A DNA stretch of 7,719 nt from Verrucomicrobiota bacterium (GCA_018969165.1 JAGWYX010000148.1:1-7719); one strand, 5' to 3'; shown: positions 1 through 4,735, counted from the first letter of the stretch. Notes: generated by a model not told the origin, from the sequence alone. Translations and numbers: made by a program.

Positions 1-1
1 G

Positions 2-1984
2 GTGAGTCTGACGTACGCGCATCGGCCGTTTGTTCCCGATAAGATCGAGCTGCCGCTCCATCGCCGCGTGGATACCGGGTTTCTGGAGTACGCCTCCTAC
101 GTGATTCGCGACCGCGCGATCCCGCACCTGGCAGACGGTCTCAAGCCGGTGCAGCGCCGCATCCTCTGGGCGCTGCACCTGGGGGACGATGGCCGCTTCA
201 CCAAGGTCGCCAACGTCGTCGGCGACACGATGAAATTCCATCCGCACGGCGACGCAGCGATTGGCGAGGCGCTGGTGGTGCTGGCCAACAAGCGGTATCT
301 CCTCGAGGGCCAGGGCAATTTTGGCAACATCTTCACCGGCGACCCTCCGGCCGCCCCGCGCTATATCGAGTGTCGGCTGACCGAACTGGCGCGGACCGAG
401 CTGTTCAACGACGAACTCACCGAGTTCGTGCCCAGCTACGACGGTCGCAACCGCGAGCCGGTCACGTTGCCCTGCAAACTGCCGCTCACCCTGATGCTCG
501 GCGCCGAGGGGATCGCGGTCGGGTTGGCGGCCCGCATTCTGCCGCACAATTTCCCTGAGTTGATCGAGGCGCAAATCGCCATCCTCAAAAAGGAATCGTT
601 CAAGTGCCTCCCGGATTTCCCGACCGGCGGGCTGATGGACGCCCGCGATTACCACGACGGCAAGGGCACCGTCAAAGTCCGCGCCAAAATCAAGGTCAAG
701 GACGAAGCCACCATCTCGATCAAGGAAATCCCGCCGACGACCACGACGGATTCGTTGATGGCTTCGATCGAGGACGCGGCGCGCAAGGGCAAGCTCAAGA
801 TCAAATCGGTCAACGATTTCACCTCCGAGGACGTCGAGATCGAAATCAAGGCCCCGCCGGGCGTCGATCCCGAGAAACTGGTGGACGCGCTCTACGCGTT
901 TACCGACTGCGAGGTGACGGTGGCCAGCCGGATCATCGTCATCAAGGACAACCGCCCGGTCGAGCGGACCGTGTCCGAGGTATTGCGCGAAAACACCGAG
1001 CAACTGGTCGAGGTTCTGAAGCGCGAACTCGAACTGAATGAGAAGCAGCTCGAAGACGAGCTGCACTTCCGCACGCTCGAACGTATCTTCATCGAGGAAC
1101 GGATTTACAAGAAGATCGAGCAGTGCAAGTCGAACGAGGCGGTGCTCGCCGCGGTGCACGACGGGTTCAAACCGTTCCGGCGCCAACTCCACCGCGAGCT
1201 GGTCGAGGCCGATGTCGAGAAACTGCTCGCCGTGCGGATTCGGCGGATTTCGTTGTTCGACATCAACCGGCACCGCGAGGAGACGGCCCAGGTGAAGGCC
1301 GACCTCGAGACGACGCGCAAGCACCTCAAGCAACTGACCCGCTACGCCATCGCGCACCTCGAAGCTTTGCTGGAAAAGTACGGGCCGCTCTATCCGCGCC
1401 GGACCAAATCGAGCCGGCACGACGAGATCGACGCGCGCGAGGTGGCGTTCAAGGCCTTCAAGGTCGCCTATGACCGCGAGTCCGGCTACATCGGCCACAA
1501 GGTGTCCGGTGACGAGTTCAAAGTCGAGTGCACCAAGTTCGACAAGATTCTGCTTGTGTTCAAGGACGGCCACTATCAGGTGGTCGAGTTGCCCGAGAAA
1601 TTCTTTGTCGGGCCGGACCTGGTTTACGCCGGGCTGCCGGAGCGCGACCGCGTGTTTACGCTGGCCTACACCAACCGCGAGGCGTCGTATGTGAAACGGT
1701 TCAACTTCGGCGGGACGATCCTGAAAAAGGTCTATCACTGCATCCCACCCAAATCGCGCATCCTGTTTTTCGAGCCGGACACGCCCAAGGAACTTTACAT
1801 TCGCTACAAACCGGCGCCGTATCAGAAGGTGAACCAGCAGACCTGTGTGCCGTCGGAGGTCGAGGTCAAGGGCGCCAAGACGCGCGGGCGCCAGATTTCG
1901 ATCAAGGAAGTCTCCTCGATCACGAGCCAGCCGACGCGCGGCTGGGATCCCGAAGCGGCGACGACGAAGGTGGTGTTTGCGTGA
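2..1984 (+). CDS. parC: DNA topoisomerase IV subunit A (short ParC/GyrA-type)
   Basis: This 660-residue protein is the DNA breakage-reunion subunit of a type IIA topoisomerase, which with a ParE/GyrB-type ATPase partner (not in the window) relaxes and decatenates DNA in the cytoplasm. The winged-helix domain has the active-site pair R120-Y121 in A-A-P-R-Y-I-E and the H-P-H-G-D block at 80-84. The tower and long coiled coil span about 325-465 and are rich in E/K/R. The C-terminal domain (about 495-655) is much shorter than the six-bladed pinwheel of E. coli GyrA and has no canonical GyrA box, only a K-G-A-K-T-R-G-R stretch at 623-630. That favours topoisomerase IV over gyrase and resembles Bacteroidetes-type ParC as I remember it. 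Position 85, equivalent to E. coli GyrA Ser83, is Ala; E89 matches ParC Glu84. GTG at base 2 is a plausible start, but only one base precedes it, so a start further upstream cannot be excluded. Confidence 0.93.
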   Translation: MSLTYAHRPFVPDKIELPLHRRVDTGFLEYASYVIRDRAIPHLADGLKPVQRRILWALHLGDDGRFTKVANVVGDTMKFHPHGDAAIGEALVVLANKRYLLEGQGNFGNIFTGDPPAAPRYIECRLTELARTELFNDELTEFVPSYDGRNREPVTLPCKLPLTLMLGAEGIAVGLAARILPHNFPELIEAQIAILKKESFKCLPDFPTGGLMDARDYHDGKGTVKVRAKIKVKDEATISIKEIPPTTTTDSLMASIEDAARKGKLKIKSVNDFTSEDVEIEIKAPPGVDPEKLVDALYAFTDCEVTVASRIIVIKDNRPVERTVSEVLRENTEQLVEVLKRELELNEKQLEDELHFRTLERIFIEERIYKKIEQCKSNEAVLAAVHDGFKPFRRQLHRELVEADVEKLLAVRIRRISLFDINRHREETAQVKADLETTRKHLKQLTRYAIAHLEALLEKYGPLYPRRTKSSRHDEIDAREVAFKAFKVAYDRESGYIGHKVSGDEFKVECTKFDKILLVFKDGHYQVVELPEKFFVGPDLVYAGLPERDRVFTLAYTNREASYVKRFNFGGTILKKVYHCIPPKSRILFFEPDTPKELYIRYKPAPYQKVNQQTCVPSEVEVKGAKTRGRQISIKEVSSITSQPTRGWDPEAATTKVVFA

Positions 1985-2028
1985 TTCCAACAACCAGAAC
2001 CAGCAGTGCTCGCGCGGTGGTTTTGGGG

Positions 2029-2057
2029 TTGTGACCATCCGCTGACGGTGCTAAGTT
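2029..2057 (+). promoter_or_regulatory. Candidate promoter of the RelE-type TA pair
   Basis: TTGTGA at 2029-2034 and TAAGTT at 2052-2057 are 17 bases apart and match the -35 and -10 consensus at 4 and 3 of 6 positions. The -10 box ends nine bases before the antitoxin ATG at 2067, so transcription would start almost at the start codon. No clear Shine-Dalgarno precedes that ATG. This is a prediction from spacing and position. Confidence 0.4.
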
Positions 2058-2066
2058 TTTTCTGGA

Positions 2067-2246
2067 ATGAAGCTGAAAGCGAAAAAGTCGAAGACCGAAG
2101 TTCCATTCGACCCCGTGCTTTTTGCAGCCAGTGCCCCGCCGCGCGAGCCGACCCCGAAAGACCTGCAGGACGTCAAGCGGCACGAGAACGATCCGATTGA
2201 GCCGAAAGAGTATGAAGAAACGGATGAGATGCTCGATGACCCATGA
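2067..2246 (+). CDS. Probable antitoxin of the RelE-like pair (59 aa)
   Basis: A 59-residue protein with a basic N terminus (M-K-L-K-A-K-K-S-K) and a strongly acidic tail (E-Y-E-E-T-D-E-M-L-D-D-P). It has no membrane segment or signal peptide. Its TGA stop (2244-2246) overlaps the ATG of the RelE-like toxin (2243) in the 4-base arrangement ATGA, the usual translational coupling of antitoxin-first TA operons. That position, the small size and the charge distribution are why I call it the antitoxin. I do not recognise the family with certainty; the pattern of a positive DNA-contacting end and an acidic toxin-binding end fits but is not proof. A promoter-like pair of boxes lies just upstream. 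It is the first gene after parC, 82 bases downstream, and probably transcribed separately. Confidence 0.65.
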   Translation: MKLKAKKSKTEVPFDPVLFAASAPPREPTPKDLQDVKRHENDPIEPKEYEETDEMLDDP

Positions 2247-2509
2247 TCTTCCGCCGCACGGTGGGTTTCAAACCCGAACTGCGGTCCCTCTCGTCCGAGA
2301 TCCGGCGCATTGCCCGTGCGAAGTTTCGTTTGTTCCGCGACAACTGGCGACATCCCTCCCTCAAGGTCCACAAGCTGGAGGGCGCTCTCTGGCACGGGCA
2401 TCAGGTGTTTGACCTTTGGGTGACGGAGAAATACCGAGTCCTGTTTGTGATCGACCACGATGTAGTCGTTTCCTTCTCCATCGGCACCCACGGGATTGTC
2501 TCCAAGTGA
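2243..2509 (+). CDS. RelE/ParE-superfamily toxin
   Basis: An 88-residue protein with the layout of RelE-superfamily toxins: a helical N-terminal half rich in R/K (S-S-E-I-R-R-I-A-R-A-K-F-R-L-F), then the H-P-S-L-K-V-H-K-L-E-G segment (about 37-47), then the beta-sheet core with V-T-E-K-Y-R-V-L-F-V-I (about 60-70) and the closing I-G-T-H (80-83). Length is normal for the family. Members are mostly ribosome-dependent mRNA endonucleases, and the ParE branch poisons gyrase; the sequence does not settle which activity applies here, though the HPSL...YRV...IG.H pattern leans toward the RelE/HigB side. It is translationally coupled to the 59-residue protein upstream by a 4-base ATGA overlap. It appears intact, with no stop or frame break. 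Confidence 0.8.
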   Translation: MIFRRTVGFKPELRSLSSEIRRIARAKFRLFRDNWRHPSLKVHKLEGALWHGHQVFDLWVTEKYRVLFVIDHDVVVSFSIGTHGIVSK

Positions 2510-2538
2510 GCGAGGCTGGCTTGGCCATTGGAAAGCAG

Positions 2539-2727
2539 ATGCATGACCAAGACACTCGAACGAGAAGTGACGCGTGCGATTCGGTTAAACGCGAGCAACT
2601 CGCGTCGATCCGGGAGGAAGTGGAGGACCTGTTCGACTACCTCGACGTGTTGGAGGCCCGTGCCCGCGACCGTGGCAAGCCCAAGTGGAGCCATGCCGAG
2701 GTAAAGCAGCGATACGGTTTGAAATAG
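2539..2727 (+). CDS. Small antitoxin-like protein split across two frames
   Basis: The C-terminal 45 residues (from R-E-Q-L-A-S-I-R-E-E-V-E-D-L through W-S-H-A-E-V-K-Q-R-Y-G-L-K) read like a conserved, charged, helical antitoxin-type protein. The uninterrupted frame starts at ATG 2539, but its first ~17 residues look random. The overlapping frame from ATG 2543 begins convincingly with M-T-K-T-L-E-R-E-V-T-R-A-I and goes off after about 16 codons. Joining the two gives a coherent protein of about 61 residues. The joint falls on GTTAAAC (2584-2590), where a single -1 step moves exactly from the 2543 frame to the 2539 frame. Either one base was lost (a pseudogene or a sequence error) or ribosomes slip. 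A GGAAAG at 2530-2535 can serve both starts. It follows the RelE-like toxin by 29 bases, so it may be a third member of that operon, or an orphan antitoxin. No toxin follows it directly. Confidence 0.55.
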   Translation: MHDQDTRTRSDACDSVKREQLASIREEVEDLFDYLDVLEARARDRGKPKWSHAEVKQRYGLK

Positions 2728-2760
2728 GCCGGCAGAGCGTGTCGCGGTTTGCGTAAAGTG

Positions 2761-2770
2761 GATTGCAATC
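2761..2770. promoter_or_regulatory. 10-bp perfect palindrome upstream of vapB (operator candidate)
   Basis: GATTGCAATC is a perfect palindrome lying 17-26 bases before the vapB start at 2787. AbrB-fold antitoxins commonly repress their own operon by binding short palindromes over the promoter, and this is the only such sequence in that gap. CATACT at 2775-2780 is a weak -10 candidate just after it; I see no well-spaced -35. Confidence 0.35.
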
Positions 2771-2786
2771 GGGCCATACTTTCGCC

Positions 2787-3035
2787 ATGACGACTGTGGT
2801 ACAACTGGACGCCGCGAACCGGATTGTCCTTGCGCGCGATCTACGACGGGCGGCGGGTGTATCGCGCGGGCAGAAACTGAAAGCCTCGGCCACGCCCGGG
2901 CGGATCGTGTTGGAGATCGTGCCTACGTCCCACGGCAAAGTCGTCAGGCGCGGCAAATTGAAGCTCTGGACCGGCGCGGTACCGGGAACTCCGTTGGCCG
3001 AGGCGGTCGAAGCCGCGCGGCACTACGAGCGATGA
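2787..3035 (+). CDS. vapB: AbrB/MazE-fold antitoxin (VapB type), left copy, complete
   Basis: An 82-residue antitoxin with a SpoVT/AbrB-type DNA-binding N terminus (about 3-45: V-V-Q-L-D-A-A-N-R-I-V-L-A-R-D-L-R followed by G-V-S-R-G-Q-K-L and R-I-V-L-E-I) and a C-terminal tail (about 57-82: L-K-L-W-T-G-A-V-P...A-R-H-Y-E-R) of the kind that wraps round and blocks a PIN-domain VapC. I chose ATG 2787 over the start at 2763 because the AbrB fold begins at M-T-T-V-V-Q. Its stop overlaps the following ATG as ATGA (3032-3035), the normal vapBC coupling, but the toxin behind it is gutted. The same tail coding sequence (78 of 80 or so bases close to identical) recurs at 4210-4289 in front of an intact VapC, so this protein is probably the antitoxin for that distant toxin. 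No clear Shine-Dalgarno is present. Confidence 0.8.
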   Translation: MTTVVQLDAANRIVLARDLRRAAGVSRGQKLKASATPGRIVLEIVPTSHGKVVRRGKLKLWTGAVPGTPLAEAVEAARHYER

Positions 3036-3136
3036 CGCTGCACGCGACGTTCGCCCGCCGCATCGTGATGCGGAACCCCTCGCACTTCAGTCACGTCGCG
3101 CCCGATGTGGAGATTCTGACCCCGGAAGTTCACCGG
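2956..3136 (+). repeat. Left copy of duplicated vapBC segment
   Basis: Two blocks here match a second locus downstream. Bases 2956-3036 match 4210-4290 (offset 1254) with three substitutions. Bases 3061-3120 match 4621-4680 (offset 1560) at 57 of 60 positions, and the match runs on to about 3136. The difference between the offsets, 306 bases, is the part of vapC missing from this copy: about 291 bases at the 5' part plus a 15-base loss between short GCCCGSCG direct repeats. Confidence 0.9.
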
Positions 3137-3196
3137 TTACCCTTGGGCATACATTTCGGAGATCAACCGCCGCAACGCCTCGGCTTCCGCCGTTGA
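3032..3196 (+). pseudogene. VapC remnant: start codon plus C-terminal tail only
   Basis: The reading frame starts with the ATG that overlaps the vapB stop, but jumps at once to the last ~35 codons of the VapC encoded at 4286-4687 (L-H-A-T-F-A-R-R...R-N-P-S-H-F-S-H-V-A-P-D-V-E-I-L-T-P). Compared with the intact copy it lacks about residues 3-98, including the acidic residues D5, E42 and D98, and a further five codons. The deletions kept the frame. The stop after L-T-P is changed from TAA to GAA, so translation would run 23 codons further to TGA at 3194-3196, giving a 54-residue peptide whose end overlaps the mazF 3' end in antisense. It cannot be a nuclease. Whether the coupled ORF is translated, and whether the peptide does anything, is unknown. 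Confidence 0.85.
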
Positions 3197-3460
3197 GAGT
3201 TGCGCGATTTTACGAGTCAGGCGCGCGCGGCTGAGCACGCGGATTTGATCCACCGCGATCTCGGCGGCTCTCCTGGCGCAACGGACTCGCAGGCGGCTGC
3301 GCCATTGGGGATGCAACTGGCTCGTGAGTGGACATGCCACGACGGTCTGCAGCAGTTGGTTCCGCAAATCGTCGCTCACGATCACCACGGGGCGGGTTTT
3401 GCCCATTTCGCTGCCTTGCACGGGATCCAGCCGCGCGAAGTAGATGTCGTAGCGTTTCAC
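3137..3460 (-). CDS. mazF: MazF/PemK-type endoribonuclease toxin
   Basis: A 107-residue protein of the MazF/PemK (CcdB-fold) family, sequence-specific single-strand RNases that stop growth by cutting mRNA or rRNA. Family signatures in order are the N-terminal K-R-Y-D-I-Y-F-A-R-L-D-P, then G-S-E-M-G-K-T-R-P-V-V-I-V-S (17-29, with the active-site Arg of K-T-R-P), then V-V-A-C-P-L-T-S (40-47, with the catalytic-type Thr), and A-V-D-Q-I-R-V-L-S (69-77). Length is normal. The start is GTG at 3460, chosen because the family begins just there and because GTG overlaps the mazE stop as GTGA (3457-3460), the typical coupled arrangement; the longer frame upstream is simply mazE read in another frame. 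Its stop at 3137-3139 lies inside the block shared with the second vapBC copy. It seems intact. Confidence 0.88.
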   Translation of the reverse strand: MKRYDIYFARLDPVQGSEMGKTRPVVIVSDDLRNQLLQTVVACPLTSQLHPQWRSRLRVRCARRAAEIAVDQIRVLSRARLTRKIAQLSTAEAEALRRLISEMYAQG

Positions 3461-3726
3461 TGGGCGGCTTCGCCAGGCACATCCTTCAACCCTTCGGGCA
3501 GAGCCTCCCAATCCGACCAATCTTCCTCGGTTTGCGCCATCTGTTGATAGGTCTCGACCCAGGTCAATTTCTGCCGACGCGACCGCTTCGGGCGCAGGAC
3601 AATTTCGTCGGGCCGTTGTTCCATGAGCAGGGTGTCGCCGATCTGGTAGCGGCGCAGCACGTCGGCCGGGAGTCGCACGCCCCGGGAGTTGCCCACGCGG
3701 GTCACGGTAAGTTCGCTGGTCTTCAT
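3457..3726 (-). CDS. mazE: MazE-type AbrB-fold antitoxin
   Basis: An 89-residue antitoxin. Residues 5-48 form a SpoVT/AbrB swapped-hairpin DNA-binding domain (V-T-R-V-G-N-S-R-G-V-R-L-P followed by G-D-T-L-L-M-E...I-V-L-R-P). Residues 52-89 are the acidic, Trp-rich toxin-binding tail (E-E-D-W-S-D-W-E-A-L-P-E-G-L-K). It should neutralise the MazF encoded next, with which it overlaps by four bases, and as a MazE-MazF complex repress its own promoter. An exact 8+1+8 inverted repeat begins three bases before the ATG, overlapping the presumed -10. There is no room for a Shine-Dalgarno, so the mRNA is probably leaderless. The last dozen codons of a second mazE are found at 4697-4735. Confidence 0.87.
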   Translation of the reverse strand: MKTSELTVTRVGNSRGVRLPADVLRRYQIGDTLLMEQRPDEIVLRPKRSRRQKLTWVETYQQMAQTEEDWSDWEALPEGLKDVPGEAAQ

Positions 3727-3729
3727 GAC

Positions 3730-3746
3730 GTGGTTACGGTAACCAC
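3730..3746. promoter_or_regulatory. Operator-like inverted repeat before mazE
   Basis: GTGGTTAC, one central base, then GTAACCAC: perfect 8-base arms. It sits three bases upstream of the mazE ATG (3726, minus strand) and covers the predicted -10 box, so bound MazE-MazF would block transcription. This is by far the most regular palindrome in the TA cluster, and AbrB-fold antitoxins are known to bind such sites. Confidence 0.65.
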
Positions 3747-3764
3747 TCGGAGGTCGGCCGGCAA
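3736..3764 (-). promoter_or_regulatory. Candidate mazEF promoter
   Basis: Read on the minus strand, TTGCCG (3764-3759) and TACCGT (3741-3736) are separated by 17 bases, matching the -35 and -10 consensus at 4 and 3 of 6 positions. The -10 ends nine bases from the mazE ATG, so a start about seven bases downstream would leave almost no leader. The -10 lies in the inverted repeat. Confidence 0.45.
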
Positions 3765-3765
3765 C

Positions 3766-3888
3766 TCATTTTCGCCGCGCTGCGTGCGAAATGACAACCG
3801 CGTCACGCAACCGCGCGTAAAGACGGGCCTCCCGGAGCTGTTCTAGAAACCTACGGACGGTCGGGCGGATGATGATCGTGTACGGCAT
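3766..3888 (-). pseudogene. Truncated RelE/ParE-family toxin
   Basis: A 40-codon frame starting at ATG 3888 opens like a RelE/ParE toxin: M-P-Y-T-I-I-I-R-P-T, then R-R-F-L-E-Q-L-R-E-A-R-L-Y-A-R-L-R-D-A-V. This is the first beta strand and the helical hairpin of the fold. After about residue 31 the resemblance stops and TGA follows at 3768-3766. The central sheet, the Y-R-V strand and the closing strand with the catalytic residues are missing, so it should be inactive. The start overlaps the end of the antitoxin gene (stop at 3851) by 38 bases, normal for an antitoxin-first pair. The break lies about 20 bases from the mazE operator, so whatever joined the mazEF block here probably removed the rest of the toxin. 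Family assignment rests only on the N-terminal pattern. Confidence 0.6.
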
Positions 3889-4081
3889 CCAGCTTCGTGT
3901 GCAACTCCGGCCACGAGACATCTTCCCCGCGTTCTGCCGGCGCCGCCCGTGCCTCCTCCAGGTCCCGTTTGTCCTCCAGCGCCTGCAATTCCGCCAGGTC
4001 GTTGATGAGCGAGACGACCCGTTCAGCGCGTTCCGGTGACAGCGCCTGCAGTTTGCTGATGGTGTCTTCGACCGCGATCAT
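3851..4081 (-). CDS. Small antitoxin of a broken RelE/ParE-type pair
   Basis: A 76-residue protein, mostly helical and charged: M-I-A-V-E-D-T-I-S-K-L-Q-A-L-S-P-E-R-A-E-R-V then L-I-N-D-L-A-E-L-Q-A-L-E-D. It resembles a group of small antitoxins found before RelE/ParE toxins; I recognise the pattern but cannot name the family. I chose ATG 4081 rather than the upstream start at 4243 because the conserved-looking sequence begins with M-I-A-V-E, and the upstream part overlaps the duplicated vapB tail in antisense. The following toxin frame begins inside its 3' end (3888) but is truncated, leaving this an orphan antitoxin. Its last residues (H-D-H-H-P-P-D-R-P) are read from DNA that also codes the toxin start. 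It is divergent from the second vapBC copy. Confidence 0.65.
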   Translation of the reverse strand: MIAVEDTISKLQALSPERAERVVSLINDLAELQALEDKRDLEEARAAPAERGEDVSWPELHTKLDAVHDHHPPDRP

Positions 4082-4087
4082 GCGGTA

Positions 4088-4116
4088 ACATTGCCGACGG
4101 CGCTCGGAACCGTCAA
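4088..4116 (-). promoter_or_regulatory. Candidate promoter of the orphan antitoxin
   Basis: On the minus strand TTGACG (4116-4111, 5 of 6 to the -35 consensus) is followed after 17 bases by CAATGT (4093-4088), a poor -10 that improves slightly if shifted a base or two. It ends six bases before ATG 4081. No Shine-Dalgarno is visible, as with the other TA genes here. Confidence 0.35.
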
Positions 4117-4209
4117 ACCTCCCGGAATCCTCCCATAATCCGCCGGCCTCGTCGGTAAAGTCGAAGCGAAAGGCCCAAAACCGGCAATCGGCAGAGTTCA
4201 AATCAAAGC

Positions 4210-4289
4210 AATTGAAGCTCTGGACCGGCGCGGTACCGAGCACTCCGTTGGCCGAGGCAGTCGAAGCCGCGCGGCACTACGAGCGATGA
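4210..4289 (+). pseudogene. VapB remnant: C-terminal toxin-binding tail only
   Basis: These bases code L-K-L-W-T-G-A-V-P-S-T-P-L-A-E-A-V-E-A-A-R-H-Y-E-R and then TGA, the last 26 or so residues of the VapB at 2787-3035, with three base changes and one amino-acid change (G to S). The AbrB DNA-binding domain is absent, and the DNA just upstream is unrelated to the left copy. The frame stays open further upstream, but I see no start codon with a ribosome binding site. The stop still overlaps the vapC ATG as ATGA. What remains is the part of VapB that normally contacts the toxin, so a short product, if made, might still bind VapC; that is speculation. Confidence 0.8.
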
Positions 4290-4687
4290 CCTTTCTGGAC
4301 ACCGGCGTTCTGGTCGGGGCCGTGCTCGAGAGGCACCCGGAACATGCCGCCTGCTGCGAGGCCTTGGACGAATCCGAGGCGCCGTTCACAGACGCCCACG
4401 CGTTGGCGGAAACATTCGCGACACTCACGGGGTTCTACAAAGTCCCTGTCGCTGCCGCGGCGGAACTGACCCTTGGCCTCGAGTCCAGTCTGGCGGTCGA
4501 GCCGTTGCCGCTGGCGGATTACGAAAAAGCGATCGGTGAAGCGCAGCGGCGCGGTGTGATGGGCGGAGCCATTTACGATTCGCTGCACGCGACTTTTGCC
4601 CGGCGCAAGGGCGCCCGGCGCATCGTGACGCGAAACCCCTCGCACTTCAGTCACGTCGCGCCCGACGTGGAGATTCTGACCCCGTAA
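4286..4687 (+). CDS. vapC: VapC-type PIN-domain ribonuclease toxin, complete
   Basis: A 133-residue PIN-domain protein. VapC toxins are Mg-dependent RNases that cut tRNA or rRNA. The acidic metal-binding residues are where the family has them: D5 in F-L-D-T-G-V-L-V, E42 in A-L-A-E-T-F-A-T-L, and D98 in G-A-I-Y-D-S-L-H-A. The fourth position is in the T-R-N-P-S-H-F segment (115-121). Length is typical. ATG 4286 overlaps the stop of a vapB remnant as ATGA. The gene itself looks undamaged, yet its own antitoxin has lost its DNA-binding part and promoter. The nearest complete VapB is 1.25 kb upstream at 2787-3035 with almost the same toxin-binding tail, and may supply neutralisation in trans. Alternatively the gene is silent because nothing transcribes it. 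Confidence 0.87.
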   Translation: MTFLDTGVLVGAVLERHPEHAACCEALDESEAPFTDAHALAETFATLTGFYKVPVAAAAELTLGLESSLAVEPLPLADYEKAIGEAQRRGVMGGAIYDSLHATFARRKGARRIVTRNPSHFSHVAPDVEILTP

Positions 4688-4696
4688 GTTCACCGG

Positions 4697-4735
4697 TCAC
4701 GCTTCGCCAGGCAAACCCTTCAAACCCTCGGGTAG
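4697..4735 (-). pseudogene. MazE remnant: last dozen codons
   Basis: On the minus strand the DNA reads R-L-P-E-G-L-K-G-L-P-G-E-A and then TGA (4699-4697), matching the end of the MazE at 3457-3726 (A-L-P-E-G-L-K-D-V-P-G-E-A-A-Q). Similarity ends at about 4735. The mazF that should follow is gone: the sequence passes from the mazE end straight to the bases that surround the mazF stop in the left copy. Confidence 0.7.

Larger units (their letters stand above)
4210..4732 (+). repeat. Right copy of duplicated vapBC/mazE segment
   Basis: This copy holds the VapB tail, a full vapC, and, read on the minus strand, the last dozen codons of mazE. It matches the left locus in three blocks: 4210-4290 with 2956-3036, 4621-4696 with 3061-3136, and 4701-4732 with 3467-3498 (28 of 32 bases). 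Order and orientation are the same in both places, which shows that the whole vapB-vapC-mazF-mazE block was duplicated rather than single genes. Confidence 0.8.

Noticed and set aside
604..1041. Open frames of 60-145 codons within parC, both strands
   Set aside because: They are GC-driven shadows of the parC frame, with repetitive Arg/Gly-rich translations and no family pattern.
1862..1891. GyrA box at the ParC C terminus
   Set aside because: The K-G-A-K-T-R-G-R stretch is only loosely similar to Q-R-R-G-G-K-G and does not support a gyrase call.
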